Origin: Rhodobacteraceae bacterium UBA2776
GTDB taxonomy: Bacteria > Pseudomonadota > Alphaproteobacteria > Rhodobacterales > Rhodobacteraceae
Direction: 5' to 3'
DNA length: 13,013 bases
Assembly: GCA_002352425.1 (NCBI GenBank)
Contig: DEIK01000106.1
Coordinates: forward strand, 4,121 to 17,133
Shown here: positions 1 to 6,648 of the stretch, piece by piece
How the letters are laid out: every line of letters starts with the position of its first letter
Position numbering within the stretch: the stretch's first letter is position 1
The notes under the pieces: model-generated
Seen by the model: the letters and a program-made list of their open reading frames with translations, nothing else
What the model was told of the DNA's origin: nothing
The model's database searches: none
Made by a program: the position numbers and the translations under genes

Positions 1-19
1 ATTGATCGACGCGCTGTGA
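1..19 (+). CDS. C-terminal end of an upstream gene (possibly electron transfer flavoprotein alpha subunit)
   Basis: Only the last five codons and a TGA stop (17-19) of a plus-strand reading frame are visible, reading L-I-D-A-L-stop. A strong hairpin terminator follows at 44-71, which supports a real gene end here. In Rhodobacterales the gene before 3-hydroxybutyryl-CoA dehydrogenase is often etfA, and its product often ends in a similar small hydrophobic tail. That identification rests on context and is a guess; five residues cannot prove it. Confidence 0.3.
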
Positions 20-43
20 GAAAACCCAAATTTTTACAAATAG

Positions 44-71
44 AAGGCCCGCCAAAACTGGCGGGCCTTTT
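44..71. terminator. Rho-independent terminator, probably bidirectional
   Basis: A perfect 11-bp inverted repeat (44-54 with 59-69) encloses the tetraloop AAAC and is followed by TTTT at 68-71 on the plus strand. It lies between the stop of the upstream plus-strand gene (19) and the stop of the minus-strand DUF6473-type gene (88), so it probably ends both. The minus-strand exit has a looser T-rich run (about 30-43), so termination may be weaker in that direction. Confidence 0.85.
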
Positions 72-87
72 CCGTTTTCATGCCACC

Positions 88-915
88 CTAGATCAATCGA
101 CTTAGGGGCTCCAGCAAGGCTTGCGCCGCTTCTTCATGCGCGGCCGGCCCCATCAAATCTTGTGCAGCGGGTTGTTCCATTGAGGAAAACTTCATCCCCT
201 CAGTGCCCTGCGCGATAGCGGCAGCACTTGCCACAACCTCAACCACCTCGGTCACATAGGGACGGATTTCCTCGATCATCCTCCGGTCCACGAAGACTGG
301 CTCGCGCCCCAATCCGTCAGTTATTGGCACCTCATCCGGCGTCCGATCAGAAAACCACAGCAAAACGATTTTCCCTTCGATTTTCCCCAACAACAGTTTC
401 ATCCGCGCGATCCAGGCGTCTTTCAGCTCGTCGCGCACAATGTTAAACCGCTCTTCTGAAAGCGTTTGCAATGTTGTCAGCAAATGCTTGGTAAAACTGA
501 AATCAGTAAAATCCACCTCGCGGAAAACCGTTTTCATCAGGGTCGAAGCCCGCACAAACCGATCATTGCGCCGTGGATGCACGGCATAAAACCGGTTTGA
601 CATATTTTGCGCGCCGAGCGCCTGAATGACAGTCACCCTTGCCTGTGAACAAGCCTCGGTCACCGGCGTTTCATTGGCAAACACATCAACCCCTGCTGTC
701 ACGCAGCCAAAGTTAACGCATTCCATCTCCATTGCCTCACTGACTAGATCTGGAAATGGCTTTTCAATAAACTTACCGTAAGTTTCTGTACCGCCAATCA
801 TCGCAATATACTCGCCCGCCATCTTTTTGCGCGGACCACGAAACAGCAGTTTGGAATTTCCGTAACGACACGGAAAATAGTCAAGGACACCTTGCCCCAG
901 GTTTTCATAGGTCAT
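88..915 (-). CDS. DUF6473-type protein, possible SGNH-hydrolase-like fold
   Basis: This 275-residue soluble protein resembles the DUF6473 family seen in Rhodobacterales, whose function is not known. I see no signal peptide or membrane segment. Four spots resemble the blocks of SGNH/GDSL hydrolases: GGTETYG at residues 41-47 (block I, with Thr43 where the catalytic Ser would be), NFG near 68-70, GAQN at 101-104, and GPAAH ending at His260 near the C-terminus. This reading is an inference from short motifs. The start is set at the ATG at 913-915, which has AGAGG 8 bases upstream. The GTG three codons earlier lies almost inside that ribosome site. The gene is divergent from hbd and shares the 916-1076 spacer with it. 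It could also be a structural or sugar-modifying protein; the family call is moderately sure and the fold is tentative. Confidence 0.6.
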   Translation of the reverse strand: MTYENLGQGVLDYFPCRYGNSKLLFRGPRKKMAGEYIAMIGGTETYGKFIEKPFPDLVSEAMEMECVNFGCVTAGVDVFANETPVTEACSQARVTVIQALGAQNMSNRFYAVHPRRNDRFVRASTLMKTVFREVDFTDFSFTKHLLTTLQTLSEERFNIVRDELKDAWIARMKLLLGKIEGKIVLLWFSDRTPDEVPITDGLGREPVFVDRRMIEEIRPYVTEVVEVVASAAAIAQGTEGMKFSSMEQPAAQDLMGPAAHEEAAQALLEPLSRLI

Positions 916-979
916 GTCACCCACCTCTCATTTTAGTTCACCCACGTCCAGATTCGCTGAAAGATGTTTCCAAATGGCT

Positions 980-991
980 AATTGGACAATT
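980..991. promoter_or_regulatory. Candidate operator between the DUF6473-type gene and hbd
   Basis: The 161-bp divergent spacer (916-1076) contains the inverted repeat AATTG-GA-CAATT at 980-991. The plus-strand hexamer TTGGAC (982-987) inside it resembles a -35 box, but no good -10 follows at 16-18 bases. A regulator bound here could control both divergent genes. The repeat is short and the AT-rich setting makes chance likely, so this is only a candidate. Confidence 0.2.
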
Positions 992-1053
992 TGAGGCGAT
1001 TTATTCGGGCTCTACCCTCTTGCACCTGCAGCAATTCGCACCGTAAGGTCGCC

Positions 1054-1080
1054 ATGAAAATCAAAGGGGTTGGGCTATGA
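1054..1080 (+). CDS. Eight-codon leader ORF overlapping the hbd start
   Basis: An ATG at 1054 with AAGG five bases upstream (1045-1048) opens a frame reading MKIKGVGL and ends at a TGA (1078-1080) that overlaps the hbd ATG (1077-1079) as ATGA. If translated, it would couple ribosome flow to hbd. Its sequence also resembles the first codons of hbd, so it may be a duplicated start region. hbd has its own AAAGGGG site (1063-1069), so the leader may not be needed. No direct evidence of translation exists here. Confidence 0.2.
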   Translation: MKIKGVGL

Positions 1081-1952
1081 AAATTTCAAAAATCGGTATC
1101 GTGGGCGCTGGCCAAATGGGCAACGGCATTGCCCATGTTTGCGCCTTGGCGGGATATGACATTCTAATGAACGACATGACCCAAGACGCTCTGGACGCCG
1201 CCAAATCACTGATCCAGAAAAACCTTGAGCGCCAAGTCAGCCGTGAAAAGATTTCCAAGGACGACATGATGCAGGCGCTTGACCGCATTCAAACAACATT
1301 GAAATTGCCCGACCTTGGCCAAACCCAATTGGTGATCGAGGCAGCGACCGAACGCGAAGCTGTCAAAACCGCCATTTTCGAGGACCTAATTCCCCACTTG
1401 AACCCCGACACGATCCTGACATCGAACACCTCGTCGATTTCAATCACCCGCTTGGCCTCGCGCACGGACCGTCCGGAAAAATTCATGGGTTTTCATTTTA
1501 TGAACCCCGTACCGGTGATGAAACTGGTCGAGTTGATCCGCGGTATCGCCACCGACGAGGAAACCTTTACGGCCTGCCACAATGTGGTCGACCGTTTGGG
1601 CAAAACCGCTGCCACCGCCGAGGATTTCCCCGGCTTTATTGTGAACCGCATCCTGATGCCGATGATCAACGAGGCCGTCTACACCCTGTATGAGGGTGTT
1701 GGCTCGGTTGAATCTATCGACACGTCTATGCGTTTGGGCGCGAACCACCCGATGGGGCCACTGGAACTGGCGGACTTTATCGGGCTTGATACATGCCTCG
1801 CGATTATGAACGTGCTGCACGACGGCTTGGCCGATACGAAATATCGCCCTTGCCCGCTGCTGACCAAATATGTCGAGGCTGGTTGGCTGGGCCGCAAAAC
1901 TGGCCGTGGGTTCTACGATTACCGTGGCGAGGAGCCTGTGCCGACCCGCTAG
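1077..1952 (+). CDS. hbd: 3-hydroxybutyryl-CoA dehydrogenase
   Basis: A cytosolic NAD(P)-dependent enzyme that interconverts acetoacetyl-CoA and 3-hydroxybutyryl-CoA, used in short-chain fatty acid breakdown and linked to polyhydroxybutyrate metabolism. Its 291 residues match the family's usual single-chain length of about 290. The N-terminal Rossmann fold shows GAGQMG at residues 10-15. The substrate-binding and catalytic residues fit the family: Ser119/120 in NTSS, His140 in MGFHFMNP, Glu152, and Asn190 in DFPGFIVNR. The C-terminal dimerisation domain carries the usual LGANHPMGPLELADFIGLD stretch near residues 221-239. The ATG has AAAGGGG seven bases upstream. Its stop lies on the same CTAG as the stop of the convergent acyltransferase gene. 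The family is certain; the exact chain-length preference is inferred from similarity to HbdA/PaaH-type enzymes. Confidence 0.95.
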   Translation: MKISKIGIVGAGQMGNGIAHVCALAGYDILMNDMTQDALDAAKSLIQKNLERQVSREKISKDDMMQALDRIQTTLKLPDLGQTQLVIEAATEREAVKTAIFEDLIPHLNPDTILTSNTSSISITRLASRTDRPEKFMGFHFMNPVPVMKLVELIRGIATDEETFTACHNVVDRLGKTAATAEDFPGFIVNRILMPMINEAVYTLYEGVGSVESIDTSMRLGANHPMGPLELADFIGLDTCLAIMNVLHDGLADTKYRPCPLLTKYVEAGWLGRKTGRGFYDYRGEEPVPTR

Positions 1953-2851
1953 GGTTTTAGGGCCAGTGTTTTGTCACGCAACCACGCCATGAACCCGCGC
2001 GGGTTTTTGGACCATTCGTCCATTTCAGCGGGCAAAATAGGCTCGCCAATGATCGGCGATTGCGGTTTTTTCAACGCATGCACCACCTCGTGCAACAATA
2101 ACCCTTGCCGGATTGTCGCTGAAATTCTGTTGGCAATCAGATAGGTGCGCGTGTTGCACCCCGGGAAAAAGATCGGCAATACGGTCGCGCCTGAACGCTG
2201 GATCATTTTGGCAGTGAAGGGGTTCCACTCGGCCTCGATGGCAGGGCCGAACATGGTCTTGCTTGATGCCACAACACCGGCGGGAAACAACACAATCACG
2301 CCACCGTCTTTTAGATGCGCCATCGCTTCTTTGCGCATGTTGATGTTCAAACGCTGCGAGCCTTCTTCATGCGGGAAAGCCACCGGCAACATGAATTTTT
2401 CGATCTCGAGAATGCCCGTCAACAGGCTGCGGGTTAGGATTTTATAATCCTGACGCACCTTGCCGATCAATTCAGCCAGAACCAAACCATCAACCAATCC
2501 ATGCGGATGGTTGGCCACCACAATCATCGGGCCTGTGGCTGGCAGTTTGGCGATCTGTGCCTCAGGGGTCATCACATCGATTTGCATCAACTGCAGTGCA
2601 CGGGTGAAGAACGGTTGCCCACTGACCACCCCTTCGCTTTCGAACTTGCGGATCAAACGCAGCAGCCGGATCTTGCCCGTGCACCATTCCAGCACCCGAA
2701 TGACACCCACCTTGAACGGATTGGTAAAGGTATTGGCGTAAGACAGCTTTTGCTTTTTATACGGTACATAATCGGGATCAACGTCTGTCGCCGGAGTGTC
2801 TTGTGAGTGATCCACCAATGGTTTTCCAGTCAACATAAGGCGCGTCAGCAC
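1949..2851 (-). CDS. PlsC-like lysophospholipid/glycerolipid acyltransferase
   Basis: A 300-residue acyltransferase of the PlsC/LPLAT superfamily, expected to move an acyl chain onto a lysophospholipid, glycerol-phosphate or related acceptor at the inner membrane. The catalytic block is NHPHGLVDG at residues 114-122. His115 to Asp121 is spaced HX5D rather than the textbook HX4D, as in the NHP-x-G-x-x-DG subgroup. A second block, FPAG at 189-192, replaces the usual FPEG, and LPIFFPG follows at 225-231. The region around residues 105-125 is hydrophobic, but there is no clear long transmembrane anchor. The acceptor cannot be told from sequence. It is the last gene of the chvI operon. The GTG start lies three bases after the HPr stop; an ATG six codons in (2834-2836) is a possible alternative, and neither has a convincing ribosome site. 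Its stop shares CTAG with the hbd stop. Confidence 0.85.
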   Translation of the reverse strand: MLTRLMLTGKPLVDHSQDTPATDVDPDYVPYKKQKLSYANTFTNPFKVGVIRVLEWCTGKIRLLRLIRKFESEGVVSGQPFFTRALQLMQIDVMTPEAQIAKLPATGPMIVVANHPHGLVDGLVLAELIGKVRQDYKILTRSLLTGILEIEKFMLPVAFPHEEGSQRLNINMRKEAMAHLKDGGVIVLFPAGVVASSKTMFGPAIEAEWNPFTAKMIQRSGATVLPIFFPGCNTRTYLIANRISATIRQGLLLHEVVHALKKPQSPIIGEPILPAEMDEWSKNPRGFMAWLRDKTLALKP

Positions 2852-2854
2852 CGC

Positions 2855-3127
2855 TTAAAATTCTTCGCCAAAACGATCGGCGACCAGCACCTCAAGCGCC
2901 AAAGCCAACTTGTCAGCCTCAGGCCCGCTTGTTTCAACCTCAATAGAGGTTCCTTTCGAGGCTGCCAACATTAAAAGCCCCATGATGGAATCCCCGGAGG
3001 CACTCAAACCGTCCTTGGACACCTCAGCGCTTGCATCATGTGCTTCGACCACTTCGACCAATTTCGCCGAAGCCCGTGCATGGAGGCCCTTTTCGTTGAT
3101 GATCATTAGTACTCGGCTGTTGCTCAT
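2855..3127 (-). CDS. ptsH: HPr-family phosphocarrier protein (nitrogen-type PTS)
   Basis: A 90-residue cytosolic phosphocarrier. EI phosphorylates His16 in the motif GLHARAS (residues 14-20), and the phosphate passes to EIIA. Ser47 in GDSIMG (45-50) is the regulatory site that HprK phosphorylates, which fits hprK lying three genes upstream. Length and both phosphorylation sites match the HPr/NPr family. The ATG (3125-3127) lies two bases after the EIIA stop, so translational coupling is likely. No EI gene or sugar permease is in the window, so a regulatory rather than a transport role is inferred, as established for the homologous Brucella and rhizobial clusters. Confidence 0.93.
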   Translation of the reverse strand: MSNSRVLMIINEKGLHARASAKLVEVVEAHDASAEVSKDGLSASGDSIMGLLMLAASKGTSIEVETSGPEADKLALALEVLVADRFGEEF

Positions 3128-3129
3128 TT

Positions 3130-3525
3130 TTACTGTCCGTTATTTCCGTCGCTGCAGTCAATATACTTGCGTCCCGCTATAAGAGCGGCTGCAACGGCGT
3201 CGTCAAATGGTAACTTGCGGGATTTGGTCAATTTGACCAACATCGGCAGGTTCGCGCCATACAGAATTTTGCGATTTTTCTTGCTGCAAGCCCCCAACGA
3301 CAGATTTGAGGGCGATCCGCCAAACATATCCGTCACCACGGCAACACCATCGCCTTGGTCGACCGCATCAGCGGCCGCGTTAATTTCAGCCTTCTTGTCA
3401 GCGCGATCGCATTCGCTCTCGATTGCGATGGTGCGAATCCCGGTTTGCTTGCCGACAACATGTTCGACAGCGGCCAGATATTCTCGGGCCAATCCTCCGT
3501 GTCCGACAATCACAATGCCGATCAC
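3130..3525 (-). CDS. PTS EIIA component, mannose (ManX) family
   Basis: A 131-residue cytosolic EIIA of the mannose family. The phosphoacceptor His9 sits in IVGHGGLA (residues 5-12), and the conserved DMFGGSPSN block is at 66-74. Normal sugar-transport EIIAB(Man) proteins carry a IIB domain or have neighbouring IIB, IIC and IID genes; none are present here, so this is probably a stand-alone regulatory EIIA accepting phosphate from HPr. The GTG start overlaps the rapZ stop as GTGA (3522-3525), and the stop lies two bases before the HPr ATG. Alphaproteobacterial homologues often lie between hprK and ptsH, as here except for the inserted rapZ. The family is secure; the downstream target is unknown. 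Confidence 0.93.
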   Translation of the reverse strand: MIGIVIVGHGGLAREYLAAVEHVVGKQTGIRTIAIESECDRADKKAEINAAADAVDQGDGVAVVTDMFGGSPSNLSLGACSKKNRKILYGANLPMLVKLTKSRKLPFDDAVAAALIAGRKYIDCSDGNNGQ

Positions 3526-4445
3526 TGTGCGCTACCCCATTTTATTTGCGACCCAGCTTGGGCGCGTCGTTCCATTTCTCTGTGCCGAATAGACACCCGC
3601 CACCCGCCACGTGCAAGCGCATTCACCAATTTTTCCGCTACGGCAACTGACCTATGTTGTCCACCGGTGCAGCCAAAACCGATTGAAAAATGCGCTTTAC
3701 CCTCGTCGATATAAGCTGGCAACAACATTTCAACCAGCGCCTGCATTTTCTCAAAAAACTCGGCAAACCGCGCGTCGGTCGCGACGAACTCGGCCACCTC
3801 GGCATCGCGTCCGTCAAAACTGCGCAGCGATTCTTCCCAATAGGGGTTTTTTAGAAACCGGCAGTCGAAAATCATATCGACCCCGCGCGGCACCCCGCGT
3901 TTATAGGAAAACGAATGCACCGAAATCGCCAACCGTTGCCCGGTATCTGGTGCAAACCAGCGGTCAACTTCACTGCGCAATTCATGCGGTGACAAATCAG
4001 ACGTATCCAGCAAAACATCAGCCGTCGCCCGAATTGGCACCAGCAGATCCAACTCACGCTCGATTCCTTGGATGGGTGACTGCGCCGGGGCCATTGGGTG
4101 ACGGCGACGGGTTTCAGAGTAGCGCCGCACCAACACATCAGTATTGCAATCCAGATACAACAACTCGGCCGTGACACCATCCATATGTGTCAAGGTGCGC
4201 ATCATGTCAGTCATCGCCGCGACGTTGAAGTCACGGTTGCGAACATCAATGCCCAACGCCAACGGGTGATCCAACGGTGGCCCGTCCAGCAATCTCGGCA
4301 ACAAGCTCAACGGCAGATTGTCGATGGCCTCATAGCCGATGTCTTCTAACACGTTGATCGCGGTTGATCGCCCCGCGCCCGAAGGGCCCGTGACCAACAC
4401 CACGCGTTGTTCGCTCGAGATTGATGCTTTGTCATCCACTGCCAT
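3522..4445 (-). CDS. rapZ: RapZ-type nucleotide-binding RNase adaptor protein
   Basis: A 307-residue homologue of RapZ (E. coli) and YvcJ (Bacillus). In enterobacteria RapZ binds glucosamine-6-phosphate and directs RNase E to the small RNA GlmZ; that RNA is not known in this lineage, so the partner is unknown. The N-terminal P-loop domain starts with GPSGAGRST at residues 20-28, where the usual Walker A Lys is Arg26. IDNLPLSLLP follows at 41-50. The C-terminal domain has SYKRGVPRGVDMIFDCRFL and the signature GCTGGQHRSV near residues 258-267, the region that in RapZ forms the metabolite and RNA-binding fold. The ATG directly follows the hprK TAG, with GGAG seven bases upstream. The overlap with the EIIA start suggests coupled translation. 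Confidence 0.94.
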   Translation of the reverse strand: MAVDDKASISSEQRVVLVTGPSGAGRSTAINVLEDIGYEAIDNLPLSLLPRLLDGPPLDHPLALGIDVRNRDFNVAAMTDMMRTLTHMDGVTAELLYLDCNTDVLVRRYSETRRRHPMAPAQSPIQGIERELDLLVPIRATADVLLDTSDLSPHELRSEVDRWFAPDTGQRLAISVHSFSYKRGVPRGVDMIFDCRFLKNPYWEESLRSFDGRDAEVAEFVATDARFAEFFEKMQALVEMLLPAYIDEGKAHFSIGFGCTGGQHRSVAVAEKLVNALARGGWRVSIRHREMERRAQAGSQIKWGSAQ

Positions 4446-4913
4446 CTATGCGCTCCGCCCAGCTTTTAGGTGCTGAAGTATCGCCGCCGCAAAATGCGCC
4501 GCTTTGACCTTGTGCAGCAATGGCACCGTTTGGCCAAGTAAATTATACTTGCGCCGCGGTGGCAGACGGTCCTGTTCTTCCTGTTCCAAATCGACCACCA
4601 GCCTGACATACGCGGCGTCCACAGTGTCGGCCGTTAGTATCCCGACACCTCGCGCTTCGATCAAACCTTTGATCGTTACAGGTGCGCTGGCAATCAAAGC
4701 TCCCTCACGGCGAAACAATGCAGTTTTGTCGTCAGACACCAACACCGCGCCAAACCCCATTAACTGCAATGCCAATCCCGATTTTCCAGATCCTGAAGGC
4801 CCGATGATCAACACAGCTGAATTTTGGAATGCCACGCAGCTGGCATGTAAAATGCAAGCATCCTGTCCCGCGCTGTAATCATCGTTTGCCGCTAGGGAGG
4901 AGAAATCCGGCAT
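4446..4913 (-). CDS. hprK: HPr kinase/phosphorylase, short alphaproteobacterial form
   Basis: A 155-residue cytosolic enzyme expected to phosphorylate HPr on the regulatory Ser and, in some homologues, remove that phosphate. It contains only the C-terminal catalytic domain; the roughly 130-residue N-terminal domain of Gram-positive HprK is absent, as is usual in alphaproteobacteria. The Walker A motif GPSGSGKS is at residues 38-45, VSDD at 59-62, and the HprK signature IKGLIEARGVGIL at 81-93. The start is taken as the ATG at 4911-4913, ten bases after the chvG stop. A longer frame opening with TTG at 4944-4946 would overlap chvG by 23 bases and lacks a ribosome site. The TAG stop directly touches the rapZ ATG. 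The partner Ser47 is present in the HPr encoded downstream. Confidence 0.93.
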   Translation of the reverse strand: MPDFSSLAANDDYSAGQDACILHASCVAFQNSAVLIIGPSGSGKSGLALQLMGFGAVLVSDDKTALFRREGALIASAPVTIKGLIEARGVGILTADTVDAAYVRLVVDLEQEEQDRLPPRRKYNLLGQTVPLLHKVKAAHFAAAILQHLKAGRSA

Positions 4914-4923
4914 ATGGCGAAGC

Positions 4924-6648
4924 CTAGGCTGGCAGACCCACGACAAATCGCGCGCCCAGCGGTTCAGAGGTCAGGTCCATATCGGTTGGGCGAATGTTTT
5001 CAGCCCAAATCACACCGCCATGAGCCTCGACGATTTGTTTTGAAATCGCCAACCCAAGGCCCGAGTTATTGCCGTAATGAGCCTCGGGTCGTTCGGAATA
5101 GAACCGGTTAAAAATCTTGTGCAGCGCCTGATCCGGAATGCCGGGGCCCGTATCCTCGATCACTATCAAAATCCGGTTCTCACGGCGCCGCGCCCAAACC
5201 CGTATGGCATCACCTTCATCGCAAAACGATATCGCGTTGGTGATCAGGTTAACAAACACCTGCGCCAATCGTGCTTCTAAACCACGAATAACAATCGGCT
5301 CTTTTGGCAGATCAGAGATAAATTCGATGCCTTTACTGGCCGCGTCCTCGCCCAGATATTCATTGATGTTGCTCACGGTCTTAAGCAGATCAAAGCTCTC
5401 TTCCTCTTCTTTAACCAGCTCGCTATCCAGTCGCGAGGCGTTTGAGATGTCGCTCACCAAGCGGTCCAGACGACGCACGTCATGTTCAACCACATCCAGC
5501 AATTTTCCGCGTTGATCGTCCTTCTTAACAATCCGCAACGTGCCAACAGCAGAGCGCAACGACGCCAGCGGATTTTTAATCTCATGAGCAACGTCAGCAG
5601 CAAACTGTTCATTGGCGTCAATTCGGTCATAAAGGGCAGCAACCATGCCACGCAGCGCGACCGATAATCGCCCGATCTCGTCAGGGCGACCAGTTAAATC
5701 AGGGATACGAATACGGCCAGGGCTCATTTTTCGTGCATCCTTGTCACGGCCCAGTTCAGCGGCGGCGGCCAGATCGGACAGCGGATTGGCAATGGTCGAG
5801 GCCAACACAAGGCTGAGCCCGATTGAAACCAGGATCGCGATCACAAACATTTGCAAAACCTGCTCGCGTTCGATGCGCACAAGATAGTCAATTTCACCTG
5901 CCGCACTGGTAATCACCACCACGCCGACAGCTTCGCCACTATAGTTCACCGGTGTCGCAATCGAAAACACGGTGTCGCCGGCACGGTTGTATCCGGTTTT
6001 GACATGGGTGTTGCCGACCAGCGTTGGCGAAACCAGCGACTGGGCCAGATCGCTAATATCCAGATCAGGTTGAGACACATCTTTGGGCGCCAGCAATCCT
6101 GACACACCCTCCCAAACCGAGTTCAGAAGGTCAGTGATTACAGTGCTACGGGTGTCTTTGTTTAGTCCAGAAACAGGGGTCGTTGGCGTGCGTGTCTGAC
6201 CGCGCGTATCGCTCAACAACGTGCTGCTTTCATCAAAAACAAACACTTCGATGCCTTCGGGCAGATCAAGACCTTCCATAGTTGACTTTATCTTGTCAGC
6301 TTCGGAAAGATCGCTTGCGCCACTGGCCTCAATCTGGGCCTCGAACACATCTGCAATCAGCTTTGCCTCGGCCACCAGACCGCGTTCACGCTGAAACACC
6401 AAACTGTCGCGAAACGGGTTTTGGTACAAAACCCCCGCCACCAGAACAACGAGCCCCAGCAAATTAAACGTGATGATTTTACGCGCCAACGGCGACCGGT
6501 TCAGCGAAACTAGGCCGCGACGACGCCGACGTGCAGACAGCACAGACTCCTCGGCATGGTTCGCACCATCCCAGTCCTCACCCAGAACAATTTCTGCATT
6601 TCTTGCAGGTTCGGCGTTACGCACATCTATCCCCGATGCGATTGTCAT
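4924..6648 (-). CDS. chvG: Sensor histidine kinase ChvG (BvrS-like)
   Basis: A 574-residue inner-membrane histidine kinase, partner of ChvI. The N-terminal cytosolic arm is rich in Arg (about 37-57). TM1 is near residues 58-76, a periplasmic sensor domain spans about 77-263, and TM2 is near 265-287. HAMP follows from about 288-342. The H-box ADVAHEIKNP has the phospho-His at 355, the N-box holds Asn467 and Asn471, G1 is DTGPGIP at 499-505, and G2 is NNSGLGLAI at 527-535. The domain order matches ChvG/ExoS/BvrS, which respond to acid and envelope stress and, in rhizobia, are held back by periplasmic ExoR; no exoR gene is seen here. The ATG overlaps the chvI stop as ATGA (6645-6648), so translation is probably coupled. 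The extent of the N-terminal arm is uncertain because internal starts exist. Confidence 0.93.
   Translation of the reverse strand: MTIASGIDVRNAEPARNAEIVLGEDWDGANHAEESVLSARRRRRGLVSLNRSPLARKIITFNLLGLVVLVAGVLYQNPFRDSLVFQRERGLVAEAKLIADVFEAQIEASGASDLSEADKIKSTMEGLDLPEGIEVFVFDESSTLLSDTRGQTRTPTTPVSGLNKDTRSTVITDLLNSVWEGVSGLLAPKDVSQPDLDISDLAQSLVSPTLVGNTHVKTGYNRAGDTVFSIATPVNYSGEAVGVVVITSAAGEIDYLVRIEREQVLQMFVIAILVSIGLSLVLASTIANPLSDLAAAAELGRDKDARKMSPGRIRIPDLTGRPDEIGRLSVALRGMVAALYDRIDANEQFAADVAHEIKNPLASLRSAVGTLRIVKKDDQRGKLLDVVEHDVRRLDRLVSDISNASRLDSELVKEEEESFDLLKTVSNINEYLGEDAASKGIEFISDLPKEPIVIRGLEARLAQVFVNLITNAISFCDEGDAIRVWARRRENRILIVIEDTGPGIPDQALHKIFNRFYSERPEAHYGNNSGLGLAISKQIVEAHGGVIWAENIRPTDMDLTSEPLGARFVVGLPA

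Noticed and set aside
3167..4174. Long plus-strand frames opposite EIIA and rapZ
   Set aside because: They are antisense shadows of well-supported genes, with proline, arginine and serine-rich translations and no recognisable family.
4914..4946. A TTG-initiated longer HprK overlapping the chvG end
   Set aside because: The TTG has no ribosome site, and the ATG ten bases after the chvG stop gives a protein of normal length for the alphaproteobacterial form. Kept only as an open point in the findings.
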